From Rhodospirillaceae bacterium (lineage in GTDB: Bacteria > Pseudomonadota > Alphaproteobacteria > Rhodospirillales > Rhodospirillaceae): DNA of 50,196 nt. The position numbers were made by a program, and so were the translations under genes. The notes under the pieces were generated by a model. The model was not told where the DNA came from. It saw nothing but the letters and a program-made list of their open reading frames with translations, and did not search any database. Shown piece after piece: positions 18,137 to 27,004 of this stretch (positions are counted from its first letter, which is position 1; every line of letters begins with the position of its first letter). Where the stretch lies: assembly GCA_009693785.1 (NCBI GenBank), contig SHWP01000021.1, positions 1 to 50,196 of the forward strand, written 5' to 3'.

Positions 18137-18775
18137 TTAGGCTGTTGTATTAACGCCCGGCGCCGCTGCGTCGGGTTTGGCCGCCTCGCGCTTGGGCCCG
18201 CCCTTGGAGACAATCACCATGGCCGGACGTAATAATCGCTCCTGCATGGTGTAGCCTTCGATCAGCACCTGAACGATGGTGCCTGCGGGGATAGTGGCGT
18301 TTTCCATTTCTTGCACGGCGTTATGAAGGTGCGCGTCGAAAGGTTGATTGAGCGCAGGAACCTTTCGCACGCCCTGGTCATCAAGAACTTTCATGAGTTC
18401 TTTTTCGGTCAGTTCAACGCCGATGGCGAGATTTTTCAGCGCATCGTTGGACGCGCGCTGATCGACCGGAGCGGCCAAAAGCGCGCGGCCCAAATTGTCG
18501 GCCACTTGCAGCAATGTCTTACAAATGTTGGAAGTGGCGAACTTCGCGTTTTCGGAAATGCGCCGGTCGGCGCGCTTGGCGGCGTTTTCGGCTTCGGCCA
18601 GCGCCAGCAAGCGATCCGCCTTGAGTTGTTCGACCTGTTTTTCGAGATCGTTGATGCGCGCCTCAAGCCCTTCGATGGTGGGGGCCATGAGGTCGTGATG
18701 GGCATTGGATGGCGCCGCCGGATCAAACGGCGTTTCATCGGTTTCTGGGTTTTGGGCTTGGGCAGGGTCGGTCAT
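18137..18775 (-). CDS. grpE: Nucleotide-exchange factor GrpE
   Basis: Releases ADP from DnaK. It has an acidic, disordered N-terminus and a long heptad coiled coil (GLEARINDLEKQVEQLKADR and on), then the dimer-forming four-helix bundle with LLQVADNLGRAL. The C-terminal beta domain carries NQPFDAHLHNAVQEM and GTIVQVLIEGYTMQERLLRPA. Its 212 residues are in range. It follows hrcA by 44 bp, so hrcA-grpE is very likely one operon. Its partner dnaK is 3.4 kb downstream. Confidence 0.97.
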   Translation of the reverse strand: MTDPAQAQNPETDETPFDPAAPSNAHHDLMAPTIEGLEARINDLEKQVEQLKADRLLALAEAENAAKRADRRISENAKFATSNICKTLLQVADNLGRALLAAPVDQRASNDALKNLAIGVELTEKELMKVLDDQGVRKVPALNQPFDAHLHNAVQEMENATIPAGTIVQVLIEGYTMQERLLRPAMVIVSKGGPKREAAKPDAAAPGVNTTA

Positions 18776-18819
18776 GAGGTGTGTTCGCGTTGAAATCTTA
18801 TGAGGAATAGAAAGAGAAA

Positions 18820-19887
18820 TTACTTGCCCAGCATGCGGGTGACCAGCTTGGCGGTGTAGTCAACCATGGGAATGATGCGGGCATAATTGATTCTGGTCGG
18901 GCCGACAATGCCAATAGCGCCCACGATTTGCTCGCGCGAGTTCAAGAAAGGGGCCACGACCATGGAGCAACCAGCCATGCCGAACAATTCATTCTGCGCG
19001 CCGATGAAAATTTGCACGCCCTCGCCCTGGCCAACCAGGTCGACGATTCGCAGCATTTGCTCGCGTGTTTCCATGGCCGCGAACAATTGGCGAATCCGCG
19101 CTAAGTCATCGAGCGCGGTGATATTGTTCAACAGGTGCGCTTGGCCCCTGATAATCAAAGCGCCGTCGTTGGCCGCGCCGCCCGAGCGAATCGCCAATCC
19201 AGCCTGCACGACCCGGGTGGTGAGTTCGTCAAGCTGCGCGCGGCGGCTATCGAGCTCGGCCAAAATGCCCGAGCGAGCCTCAACCAGGGTTTTGCCCGCG
19301 AGCCGCGCCGACAAGAAATTCCCCGCCTCGACCAGGGCCGAGACGGGCAGATCTGGCGGCACTTCGAGCAGGCGATTTTCAACAACCCCGCTTTCTCCCA
19401 CCATCACCACCAAGGCGAGGCCGGGTTTTAAGCTGACGAACTCAATATGCTTGAGTGGCGCTTCCAGTTTTGGGGCCATCACCAGGCTCGCGCATTGCGA
19501 CAACCCCGACAGCGTGGTGGTGGCCTGATTCAACACTTCTTCGATGGAACGACCGGCGGCCTGACAATGCGCCTCGATGGCTTGGCGCTCATCGGAATCG
19601 AGCCCGCCCAGTTGCAACAGCCCGCTGACAAACATGCGCAGGCCTTCTTCCGTGGGCAGGCGTCCCGCCGAGGTGTGGGGCGCATAGAGCAACCCCGAGA
19701 CCTCCAGATCCGACATGACGTTGCGGATGGTGGCGGGCGACAAGGATCCATTAAGTTTACGGGCAATGGTGCGCGAGCCCACGGGCTCGCCCGTGTCCAT
19801 GTAGGCATCGACGATCTGCCGGAAAACCTCGCGGCTGCGCTCGTTGAGCGCAACGACACTATGAACATCGGGCGTGAGCGGCCGCAT
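18820..19887 (-). CDS. hrcA: Heat-inducible transcription repressor HrcA
   Basis: Repressor that normally binds CIRCE operators upstream of groESL and related heat-shock genes. It opens with a winged-helix domain (LNERSREVFRQIVDAYMDTG, then GEPVGSRTIARKLNGSLSPATIRNVMSDLE) and ends with the conserved GPTRINYARIIPMVDYTAKLV. The 355 residues are typical. The gene diverges from rph, the common alphaproteobacterial arrangement. No CIRCE sequence is visible upstream of it or of dnaK, so in this genome HrcA probably controls groESL elsewhere. A large REP-like palindrome begins only 18 bp upstream of the start codon. Confidence 0.97.
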   Translation of the reverse strand: MRPLTPDVHSVVALNERSREVFRQIVDAYMDTGEPVGSRTIARKLNGSLSPATIRNVMSDLEVSGLLYAPHTSAGRLPTEEGLRMFVSGLLQLGGLDSDERQAIEAHCQAAGRSIEEVLNQATTTLSGLSQCASLVMAPKLEAPLKHIEFVSLKPGLALVVMVGESGVVENRLLEVPPDLPVSALVEAGNFLSARLAGKTLVEARSGILAELDSRRAQLDELTTRVVQAGLAIRSGGAANDGALIIRGQAHLLNNITALDDLARIRQLFAAMETREQMLRIVDLVGQGEGVQIFIGAQNELFGMAGCSMVVAPFLNSREQIVGAIGIVGPTRINYARIIPMVDYTAKLVTRMLGK

Positions 19888-19905
19888 GGGATGGTGCTTG
19901 CTCCT

Positions 19906-19955
19906 GGGGCATTTTCAGCAAAAGTGTGAAGCGGTTTTGCGGTCGAAAATGCCCC
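19906..19955. repeat. REP-like palindrome A upstream of hrcA
   Basis: A 50-bp imperfect palindrome with 11-bp perfect outer arms, GGGGCATTTTC (19906-19916) and GAAAATGCCCC (19945-19955). The inner region contains GCAAAAGTGTGAAGCGG and TTTTGC, where the inner stem is CAAAA/TTTTG. It resembles dispersed palindromes (AGTGTGAAGCGG core) common between genes of many Alphaproteobacteria. Its partner B follows 12 bp later in the opposite orientation. Confidence 0.7.
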
Positions 19956-19967
19956 CTTTATAGAGTC

Positions 19968-20019
19968 GGCGCGTTTTCCGAGCGGCGAACCGGAAGTCCA
20001 CTTCGCCTGAAAACGCGCC
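19968..20019. repeat. REP-like palindrome B upstream of rph
   Basis: A 52-bp nested palindrome with outer arms GGCGCGTTTTC (19968-19978) and GAAAACGCGCC (20009-20019), and inner arms GGCGAA/TTCGCC. On the minus strand its core TTTTCAGGCGAAGTGG aligns with TTTTCAGCAAAAGTG of palindrome A, with the inner stem changed on both sides (GCGAA/TTCGC against CAAAA/TTTTG). A and B are thus two inverted copies of related elements. Confidence 0.7.
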
Positions 20020-20182
20020 AGGGGCTATGTAAGCGTGGGGGGCCGTGGCGTCAATGTGGCGGAACTCACGATAGTATTGGATTACAAGGCTTTCTGGCCC
20101 TCAGCGCTTGCCCAATGATGGCGGGCGGTGTTAGAGGGCGCGGACTATTTACCTGCTTTTCCTCATTTAAGGACCGTTCCCC

Positions 20183-20917
20183 ATGCCACCCTCACGCCCA
20201 TCCGGCCGCGCGCCCGACGCCCTTCGCGCCATCGCGTTAGAGTTGGGCTATGCCAAACACGCCGAGGGATCGTGCCTGGTCAAGTTTGGCGATACGCACG
20301 TTTTATGCACGGCCAGTGTGGAAGAGGGTGTGCCGCCCTTTTTGAAAAACACCGGCAAGGGTTGGGTGACGGCGGAATACGGGATGTTGCCGCGTTCGAC
20401 CCACACGCGCACACAACGCGAGGCCGCCAAGGGCGGGCAATCGGGCCGCACCCAAGAAATTCAGCGCCTGATCGGCCGAGCCTTGCGCGCGGTTACCAAC
20501 ATGACGGGCTTTGGCGAAGTGCAAGTGCGCTTGGATTGTGATGTGCTGCAAGCCGATGGCGGCACCCGCACCGCCAGCGTGACGGGCAGTTACGTGGCGC
20601 TGTATCAGGCGTTTCATAAAATGAAAACCATGGGCGTGATTGGTAAAATCCCCTTGCGCGAAAATGTCGCGGCTGTGAGTTGCGGTTTGTACAAGGGCGT
20701 TGCGGTTCTCGATCTTGATTACGCCGAAGATTCCAACGCCCAGGCCGACGCCAATTTTGTGCTCACGGCCTCGGGTAAGATTGTCGAAGTGCAGGGCACG
20801 GCCGAGCATCACCCGTTTGAAGATGCTGAGTTCACCGCGCTGATGACCTTGGCTAAAAAAGGCGTGGCCGATTTGGTGATCATGCAAAACTTAGCCCTTG
20901 CAAAACTGTCTGCCTAA
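20183..20917 (+). CDS. rph: Ribonuclease PH
   Basis: Phosphorolytic 3'-5' exoribonuclease that trims tRNA 3' ends. It starts with [20 protein letters not shown] and contains [20 protein letters not shown], then [13 protein letters not shown] and the phosphate-binding region [36 protein letters not shown] is a family signature. It is 244 residues (E. coli 238). The start ATG has AAGGA 9 nt upstream. rdgB begins 2 bp after its stop, so rph-rdgB form an operon, as in many proteobacteria. Confidence 0.98.
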   Translation: MPPSRPSGRAPDALRAIALELGYAKHAEGSCLVKFGDTHVLCTASVEEGVPPFLKNTGKGWVTAEYGMLPRSTHTRTQREAAKGGQSGRTQEIQRLIGRALRAVTNMTGFGEVQVRLDCDVLQADGGTRTASVTGSYVALYQAFHKMKTMGVIGKIPLRENVAAVSCGLYKGVAVLDLDYAEDSNAQADANFVLTASGKIVEVQGTAEHHPFEDAEFTALMTLAKKGVADLVIMQNLALAKLSA

Positions 20918-20919
20918 TC

Positions 20920-21525
20920 ATGGCGCGGGCCTTCACCGCTGGGCGCTTGGTTTTGGCCACCCACAATCCCGGCAAGGTTCGGGAAATCGCCGAGTTGCTA
21001 GCGCCATTCAAAGTCGATGTTGTTTCGGCCGGAGAGTTAAATCTTCCCGAGCCAGAGGAAACTGAAACCACCTTCATTGGCAACGCAAAACTCAAGGCGA
21101 TCGCGGCAGCAAAAGCCAGCGGCCTGCCTGCACTTTCAGATGATTCCGGGTTAAGCGTGACGGCGCTGAATGGTGCGCCCGGCATTTATTCGGCGCGCTG
21201 GGCGGGGCCTTCGAAAGATTTCAACCTCGCCATGACGCGCGTGGAAAAAGAGTTGGGGGGGAACCCCAACCGCACTGCCAAATTCGTATGTGCGTTGGCG
21301 TTATGTTGGCCCGATGGCCATTGCGAAACGTTTGAGGGTGAAGTGCACGGCACGCTAAGCTTTCCGCAGCGCGGACAAAAGGGTTTTGGCTACGACCCGA
21401 TCTTTATGGCGAAGGGCCAAACCATCACGTTTGCTGAGATGGAGCCCGCCGCCAAACACGCCATGAGCCACCGCGTCAACGCCTTTCGTCAGCTTGTGGC
21501 GGCGTGCTTTAAAACGAATCAATAA
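20920..21525 (+). CDS. rdgB: XTP/dITP pyrophosphatase (RdgB/HAM1)
   Basis: Hydrolyses dITP, ITP and XTP to keep deaminated purines out of nucleic acids. Motifs are [18 protein letters not shown] at the N-terminus, ADDSGL-equivalent [24 protein letters not shown], and GFGYDPIF then MSHRVNAF near the end. It is 201 residues, the normal size. It is translated with rph (2-bp spacing). The last 7 bp overlap the end of the convergent cupin gene. Confidence 0.97.
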   Translation: MARAFTAGRLVLATHNPGKVREIAELLAPFKVDVVSAGELNLPEPEETETTFIGNAKLKAIAAAKASGLPALSDDSGLSVTALNGAPGIYSARWAGPSKDFNLAMTRVEKELGGNPNRTAKFVCALALCWPDGHCETFEGEVHGTLSFPQRGQKGFGYDPIFMAKGQTITFAEMEPAAKHAMSHRVNAFRQLVAACFKTNQ

Positions 21526-22367
21526 CGCTCCGCGCCCTCATAAAATGTGGCGTGTTTCTTGAACGCGGGCGGCAATACCGGTTTGTAGGGCGCATCATAG
21601 GTGTAGGGCACTTGGTCGGGCCCCCACACATTCACATGGGGCCCATGACGGAAGCGGATGATCGACATGCCGCCATCGCGTGTGCCGAACGGACCGTGGG
21701 CGATTTCAGCCGGACGCCAAAAATACGCACCAGGTGTCATGACGCCGTGAGGCCCGATCATATCGCCCGATAGCATGAACGATTCTTCCACGCACGGGTG
21801 AGTAAGTGTCGGGCAGGCCCAGCTTTCAGGAAAAATGTGCGGCGGCATGGAAATGATAAATGTCGCCTTTTGTTTATAGACCGGGTCGGTGCGCAAAATT
21901 TTACGGCGAATGCCCATCCATTCGAGCGTGGGATCGGCCGTCTTGGTATCCCAACGCTTCTCATAGACATTGAGCCCTTCGATCAGCGGAGCTGCTAGGT
22001 CGTGGGTTGCGCCGGGTTTGGATTCTGCCGCCGGCGCATCGAAGAATGACAACGTCACACAACCATGGCGGCTTTCCGCAGAGCTGCGGCGATAATGCTT
22101 GGGCAAACACGCATAGCTATCGCGGCCATAGGTGTGGCCATTGATGGTGATGTCGCCATAAAGCACGTATATTTCCTCTTCAGCCGCGAGCGATTCTGCT
22201 TCGGGCCGCGACCAGCCTGCCGGATAACGCACAATGGCGGTGAACTCGCCCGGTGGGGAATCCTGACTGAGAATTTTCGCGTCCACATCGTCCCGTGCGC
22301 CGCCGGGTAATCCGTGGGTCCACGGCAAGTGTTGGGCGAAAACGAATTCAATAAGCGGACGGGCCAT
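21519..22367 (-). CDS. Bicupin protein (DUF4437-like)
   Basis: A 282-residue protein with two cupin-like beta-barrel halves: [21 protein letters not shown] in the first and [20 protein letters not shown] with [13 protein letters not shown] in the second. The spacing E-x5-G and H...PF is that of metal-binding cupins, but the first half lacks the usual His pair. Start chosen at ATG 22367 because GGAGA lies 6 nt upstream; the ATG at 22373 would abut it. It is inserted on the opposite strand between rdgB and hemW, and its end overlaps rdgB. Related DUF4437 proteins have no established reaction, so none is given. Confidence 0.75.
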   Translation of the reverse strand: MARPLIEFVFAQHLPWTHGLPGGARDDVDAKILSQDSPPGEFTAIVRYPAGWSRPEAESLAAEEEIYVLYGDITINGHTYGRDSYACLPKHYRRSSAESRHGCVTLSFFDAPAAESKPGATHDLAAPLIEGLNVYEKRWDTKTADPTLEWMGIRRKILRTDPVYKQKATFIISMPPHIFPESWACPTLTHPCVEESFMLSGDMIGPHGVMTPGAYFWRPAEIAHGPFGTRDGGMSIIRFRHGPHVNVWGPDQVPYTYDAPYKPVLPPAFKKHATFYEGAERY

Positions 22368-22467
22368 GGTCATTCTCCGGCTGGGCCGACAGCATTTCGC
22401 GATGGGCCCTGAGATTCAAGCGCCATCATGGTCACATTCGAATGCCGGACTGATATAGAGTGGGCCA

Positions 22468-23676
22468 ATGACCCCGTTCACCAAGCCCCCCGACCATACC
22501 ACTGACCCTCACGACGAGGGGTTTGGCCTCTATGTGCATTGGCCCTTTTGTGTGTCGAAATGCCCCTATTGCGATTTCAACAGCCATGTCGCAGAGCGTA
22601 TTGAGCAACGCGCCTGGCATGACGCTTACCTGCGCGAGCTCGCGCACTTTGCCGCCCAAACACAAGGCCGCACGCTAACCAGTGTCTTCTTTGGCGGTGG
22701 CACGCCTTCGTTGATGGACCCCGCGACCACTGCAGCCGTGATCGAGGCTGCACGCAGTCATTGGGCCGCCGCAGCCGACCTTGAGATCACGCTTGAGGCC
22801 AACCCAGGCACTGTGGATGCACAGAAATTCGCAGAGTTCCGGACTGCGGGTGTGAATCGTCTGTCTATGGGCGTGCAGTCGCTGAACGAGAACGACTTGC
22901 GGTTTTTAGGGCGCAAACACTCCGTAGATGAAGCACGTACAGCCTGGCGGTCGGCGGCGAGGGTTTTTGATCGTGTATCGTTCGATTTGATTTATGCGCG
23001 CCCCAATCAAGACTTGGCGGACTGGCGTAGCGAATTGAACACCGCCTTGAATGAAGTTCGCGATAGCGGCATTTCGCACCTCTCGCTCTATCAACTGACC
23101 ATGGAAGACGGCACGCCCATGGCGGCAGATTATGCCCAAAAGAAATTTGCGTTACCCGATGAAGATACAGGCGGCGACATGTTCGAGGCCACGCAAGACC
23201 TGTGCACGGCCGCAGGATTTCCGGCGTATGAAATCTCTAACCATGCCGCGCCCGGCCAAGCCTGTCGGCATAACCTAACGTATTGGCGGGGCGGTGATTA
23301 TGTGGGCATCGGTCCCGGCGCCCATGGACGGTTGAGTCTGGGAAACGGCGCGGTGGCCACGCGCCAGATCAAAGCCCCGGCCCTGTGGCTCAAGCGCGTT
23401 GCAACCGACAGCCACGGCACACAAGAGCGCGAAGCCTTGCGCCATGAGGCGCGCGCGGAAGAATTGATCATGATGGGTCTGCGCCTCAACGAAGGTGTGC
23501 ATGCTGCTCGCTTCGAGCGACTCACAGGCCAGTCGCTGGAGAGCGTTATAAATACCAAGGCGACGGAGCGTTTAATCAGTCAGGGCTTTTTGCAAAAACA
23601 AAACGGCCGCCTGATTGCGACATCCGGCGGCCGTTTGGCACTCAATGAAATTTTGCGGCAACTTCTTGCGAACTAA
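22468..23676 (+). CDS. hemW: HemW (radical SAM haem chaperone; formerly HemN-like)
   Basis: Radical SAM protein related to coproporphyrinogen III dehydrogenase but now viewed as a haem-binding chaperone. The radical-SAM cluster motif is FCVSKCPYCDFN, with Cys28, Cys32 and Cys35 (C-x3-C-x2-C). GGGTPSLMDP and GVQSLNENDLRFLGR are family motifs, and it has the C-terminal HemN domain (DYVGIGPGAHGRL). It is 402 residues with no N-terminal CxxC extension, matching HemW, not HemN. It belongs with rph-rdgB in the conserved alphaproteobacterial cluster, here interrupted by the cupin gene. Confidence 0.93.
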   Translation: MTPFTKPPDHTTDPHDEGFGLYVHWPFCVSKCPYCDFNSHVAERIEQRAWHDAYLRELAHFAAQTQGRTLTSVFFGGGTPSLMDPATTAAVIEAARSHWAAAADLEITLEANPGTVDAQKFAEFRTAGVNRLSMGVQSLNENDLRFLGRKHSVDEARTAWRSAARVFDRVSFDLIYARPNQDLADWRSELNTALNEVRDSGISHLSLYQLTMEDGTPMAADYAQKKFALPDEDTGGDMFEATQDLCTAAGFPAYEISNHAAPGQACRHNLTYWRGGDYVGIGPGAHGRLSLGNGAVATRQIKAPALWLKRVATDSHGTQEREALRHEARAEELIMMGLRLNEGVHAARFERLTGQSLESVINTKATERLISQGFLQKQNGRLIATSGGRLALNEILRQLLAN

Positions 23677-23678
23677 AT

Positions 23679-24842
23679 TTACTTCGTGCCCGAGACCATG
23701 AACCACGAGGCATGAACGCCCTTCGATTTATCGAAGAAGCCCTTCACGCCCCTCTTGGCTTCTTTAGTGGCATCTTGATAACCCGACTGGACATCTTTGA
23801 AGCCTGCTTCTTGCACGAGCTTTTTGAAGTCGGTCGTCAGCGCGCCGCGCCAAAACGGCTCGTTATTATAGAAGATCTCATAGTCGCCGCGAATCCGGCC
23901 CCAGGTATCAAGGGCTGCGTAGTGGGCGGGAACTTCAAGGTGAATCACCACCCCGCCCGGTTTCAAAACGCGCAAACACTCCGCCATGATGCGCGGCAGC
24001 GCTGCGTGTGATGTTTCATGAAGAACAGCGGATGAATAAACCAAGTCAAAGTGGTTATCGGGGAAGTTCGTTTTCTCGGCGTTCTGTTGCGAGAAATGAA
24101 CGCCGGTGCCCACATGTTCCGCGCGCGCCCACGCATAACGTAACAGCCCAGCACCAACATCGATGCCATGCATTTCAGCCTGCGGAAAATAATCGGCCAC
24201 CGCCACGGTCGAGTGCCCCACCGTACAGCCGATATCCAAAATGCGTGAAGGCGTGGCATTCGGCCAGCGTTCGAAATAGTGCGAGGCCACCGTATGTCCG
24301 CGAATATCGTTCATAAAACCGCCGTTGCGGCCCATGTGATAAATCGCGGCGGCACGGTCAAACACCGCGCCTTGGCGCACGTCGTTGGGGCGCGTCACGG
24401 CATGGTAATTGCCCGGCATGCAATGAATATCGAACGCATCAATATAACGCGGCACCACGAAATTCGGATCGAGCGTTAGCGAGCCCTTGGGGGCCTTGAC
24501 GTCGCTTTTGGTCACCAAGTCATCGAGCTGGCGGTCGACGCACGTGGCCACGCTATCCCACATCATTTCCTGCGCGGTACGCGTCAACACGGCCCAGGCC
24601 TGATAGTCGATTTCTTTTTCCATTTCGCCACGCACTTCGATGTGGTTGGCGGGCGCCTTACCTTTTGATTTGGTCATCTCGGGGATGACTTTATTATTCA
24701 TTAGCTTCGCCTGACCGGGTTCTAAATCGCGGCCGATGAAGGTTTTCAAATCCGAGACGAACATCTGTTCGGCGATTTCATCGTGGTTGACCTTGGGCAT
24801 CATCGGATGCGGTTCGGCCAAATTGTTGTTGGCTATGCTCAT
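23679..24842 (-). CDS. Class I SAM-dependent methyltransferase
   Basis: Cytoplasmic methyltransferase of unknown substrate. The C-terminal half holds the Rossmann SAM site: motif I RILDIGCTVGHSTVAVADYF, an acidic turn MHGIDVG, NFPDNHFDLVYSSAVLHET and LRVLKPGGVVIHLEVP. The first 180 residues form an additional helical domain with no domain I recognise. ATG 24842 is preferred (AAGGA 7 nt upstream) over an upstream extension that overlaps its neighbour, giving 387 residues. It is 10 bp downstream of a small coiled-coil gene on the same strand, and both diverge from a LysR regulator that may control them. It converges with hemW, 2 bp apart. Confidence 0.85.
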   Translation of the reverse strand: MSIANNNLAEPHPMMPKVNHDEIAEQMFVSDLKTFIGRDLEPGQAKLMNNKVIPEMTKSKGKAPANHIEVRGEMEKEIDYQAWAVLTRTAQEMMWDSVATCVDRQLDDLVTKSDVKAPKGSLTLDPNFVVPRYIDAFDIHCMPGNYHAVTRPNDVRQGAVFDRAAAIYHMGRNGGFMNDIRGHTVASHYFERWPNATPSRILDIGCTVGHSTVAVADYFPQAEMHGIDVGAGLLRYAWARAEHVGTGVHFSQQNAEKTNFPDNHFDLVYSSAVLHETSHAALPRIMAECLRVLKPGGVVIHLEVPAHYAALDTWGRIRGDYEIFYNNEPFWRGALTTDFKKLVQEAGFKDVQSGYQDATKEAKRGVKGFFDKSKGVHASWFMVSGTK

Positions 24843-24852
24843 GACTGTGTCC

Positions 24853-25224
24853 TTACGCTTCGTTGATTTCTTGGGCGAGGCGATCAAGTGCCGCTTCGTC
24901 GGCGGGGGATTCGTAGCGCGCCAGGTCTTCCTTCAGCACACGAAAGACTTTGCGCAACAGGCGTTGACGTTGGGCCGAACGCTCGGCCATGACCGGCGTA
25001 TCGGGGATGTAGCCATCAACTTCATCGCGGCCAAACAGTTTGCGTTTTTCAGCGATGCGTTCGTGGGTATCTACCCGGTCACGCAGGATCGACACTTCCG
25101 CCGTCAACGCCGTGACCATGGCCATGAGTTGATCGATAGCGCGGTCGTTGTGAAATTGGGGTTGCTTCCCCTTCGCCACCCAGACGCGCTCTTTGGGCGC
25201 GCCCAGGCCCGGTGCGGCCACCAT
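24853..25224 (-). CDS. Small coiled-coil hypothetical protein
   Basis: A 123-residue protein with no domain I recognise. Residues about 30-60 (QLMAMVTALTAEVSILRDRV and following) have heptad-like spacing suggesting a coiled coil. The rest is rich in Arg, Lys and Glu and probably helical. It has no signal peptide or membrane segment. It is directly upstream of the methyltransferase (10 bp), so the two are likely co-expressed and the small protein could be a subunit or specificity partner; that is inference from position only. Confidence 0.65.
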   Translation of the reverse strand: MVAAPGLGAPKERVWVAKGKQPQFHNDRAIDQLMAMVTALTAEVSILRDRVDTHERIAEKRKLFGRDEVDGYIPDTPVMAERSAQRQRLLRKVFRVLKEDLARYESPADEAALDRLAQEINEA

Positions 25225-25281
25225 TCTGAATCTCCATCAATTTAAGTACCCAAGCCGCTGCATCATGCCTCATTAAAGACA

Positions 25282-25295
25282 TGCATAATAATGCA
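25282..25295. promoter_or_regulatory. Candidate LysR-type operator
   Basis: The palindrome TGCATAATAATGCA (5-bp arms around AATA) lies in the 113-bp gap between the divergent coiled-coil/methyltransferase pair and the LysR gene, where such regulators usually bind. The surrounding sequence is AT-rich and also holds both promoters. Confidence 0.4.
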
Positions 25296-25337
25296 ATAAA
25301 TGTGTATAGTCATGCCATTACAGCATGGATACATACG

Positions 25338-26279
25338 ATGGATATCGAGCTTTTGCGCTATTTTTCAGCTGTTGCAGGCCGTGGGTCCATTGGGTTGGCG
25401 GCCTTGGATCTCAACATGACCCAACCAGCGCTGACCCGCAGCGTGCAGCGGCTCGAAAAAGCCTTGGCGGGAAAATTATTCGAGCGCGGGCCCAAGGGTG
25501 TGGTGCTCACCGCCTTTGGTGAAACCTACTTGCCCTATGCCAAAGCGATTTTGAATGAATCCGCCCGGGCTGCCGATGAGCTGCGTGCGTTTCGCGGGTT
25601 GGAGAAGGCGAAGGTGCGTGTGGGCATCTCGCCTAATTTTGTGTCTTACATTGTGCCCGAGGCGGTGCGCCGACTGTTCGCCGAGTATCCTGGCGTGACT
25701 GTGAGTCTGGCCACCGAGACGTACGAAAATCTCACACGCATGTTGCGCGGTTACGAAATTGATTTTGTTTTCTCGCAATTTCTCGACAACCCCGCAAATT
25801 TGGATGTGGCGCCGGGCGAGCACTTGCGCCGCGAGACATTATTCGAGAGTCATTCGCGCGCTTATGTGCGCGCCGATCATCCGTTGGCTCAAGCCCATAA
25901 AATTGATCTGGGCAAACTAGTGAATCACGAGTGGGCAATCCCACTGCAGATGTCACTGGTCTATCGCTTCGAGCATGCGTTTCGCACCGCTGGTTTTTCT
26001 GGCCCGGTACAAAAAATCAACACCTCCTCGATGACATTCATGAAGGCTGCCGTGTTGGATTTTGGATTGCCCGCCGTGGTGCCCGACCACGTGCTTGAAG
26101 AAGACGTGCGAGCAAAACGAGTGGTGGCGTTGAACGTACCCGAGCTGGTATTCGATTATCAGGTTGGGTTGTCGTGGCGCGCACGTGGTACGCATACCCC
26201 TGCAATGACAGCCTTTGCCCGCATTCTGCGCGAGACGTCCGCGGCCGTTGAGGGGGCCCGGAAACCGCAGAAAACCTAG
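25338..26279 (+). CDS. LysR-family transcriptional regulator
   Basis: One-component activator or repressor of 313 residues. It starts with MDIELLRYFSAVAGRGSIG and a helix-turn-helix (AALDLNMTQPALTRSVQRLE). A periplasmic-binding-protein-like effector domain follows (KVRVGISPNFVSYIVPEAV and on). The ATG at 25338 gives the standard LysR N-terminus. It diverges from the coiled-coil/methyltransferase pair, which is the most likely target. Its TAG stop overlaps, in the palindrome CTAG, the stop of the frameshifted oxidoreductase on the other strand. The effector is unknown. Confidence 0.92.
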   Translation: MDIELLRYFSAVAGRGSIGLAALDLNMTQPALTRSVQRLEKALAGKLFERGPKGVVLTAFGETYLPYAKAILNESARAADELRAFRGLEKAKVRVGISPNFVSYIVPEAVRRLFAEYPGVTVSLATETYENLTRMLRGYEIDFVFSQFLDNPANLDVAPGEHLRRETLFESHSRAYVRADHPLAQAHKIDLGKLVNHEWAIPLQMSLVYRFEHAFRTAGFSGPVQKINTSSMTFMKAAVLDFGLPAVVPDHVLEEDVRAKRVVALNVPELVFDYQVGLSWRARGTHTPAMTAFARILRETSAAVEGARKPQKT

Positions 26280-26928
26280 GCTAAATAGGAGATCTGCAAA
26301 CCCTTACCGATCGTTGTGGCCTCACTCATGGCGCGCAAACATTCTGCCGCCACATCGGCACGATTGACTTGCCACTTGAGTTTTTTCCTTTTGGCGCATC
26401 GCGGCCCGTCCACGTGATGTAATCACCGCGTTTAGGTCCATGCATCAAGCGTGGCGGGCGAATGAACGTCCAATCTAGGTTTGCATCTTGAATAGCTTTT
26501 TCTTGAAGCGTTTTGTCGGCCAGGGTGTTTTTCAACACAAAGTGTTGAAGGGCCCTGACCCACCATGGACCTACTCCTTTGGTCTCACCCGCACCAATCG
26601 ACGACACCACAATAATCCGCTTGAGCCGATGTGCTGTCATGGCGGTGATGATGTTCTTCGTGCCGTCCGACAACGCGGTGCCCGGTTCTTTTAAAAAGAC
26701 ACCCAAGGCTGAGATCACTGCGTCATAAGGCTTATCAAATGCGTTCGTGATGCTCGCTGCGTCAGTGATATCGGCCGAAACAACCCGCAAGTTGGCGTGG
26801 GCTGTTGTAATTTTCGCCGGTGTGCGTGCGGCCGCCGTGACGTGGTGTCCGGCTTCAAGGGCTTGTTTGAGAATTTCAGCGCCGGTGCCGCCCGTAGCGC
26901 CAAACAACAGAATTGATTTTTGCGCCAT
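26276..26928 (-). pseudogene. NAD(P)-binding oxidoreductase (NmrA/atypical SDR type), frameshifted
   Basis: An atypical short-chain dehydrogenase that starts at ATG 26928 with the Rossmann motif LLFGATGGTGAEILKQAL and has VSADITDAASI, VVSSIGAGETKGVG and WTFIRPPRLMHGPKRGDY. After GRDAPKGKN the annotated frame degenerates and stops at 26326. The next frame instead continues as KWQVNRADVAAECLRAMSEA, then TTIGKGLQISYLA and a stop at 26276, the expected family C-terminus. Restoring one base in the A6 run (T6 at 26381-26386 on the plus strand) joins the halves into about 217 residues, and the span length (653 nt) is consistent with one lost base. It is either a true mutation or a homopolymer sequencing error. 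Confidence 0.8.
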
Positions 26929-27004
26929 GCCTTCAAAGCCTTCTGATTGCCCGTGCCGGGCAGGGAACATACGGGCTTAGTGGGCTGCGCCAAGGCGATT
27001 TTCT

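Noticed and set aside
19888-20182. CRISPR-like array suggested by the repeated palindromes
   Set aside because: Only two diverged inverted copies exist, with no regular spacers and no cas genes nearby.
23679-26928. Possible small biosynthetic or defence island (methyltransferase, LysR, oxidoreductase)
   Set aside because: No nuclease, toxin, reverse transcriptase, NRPS/PKS or RiPP precursor is present; the genes have separate promoters and directions, so a system claim is not supported.
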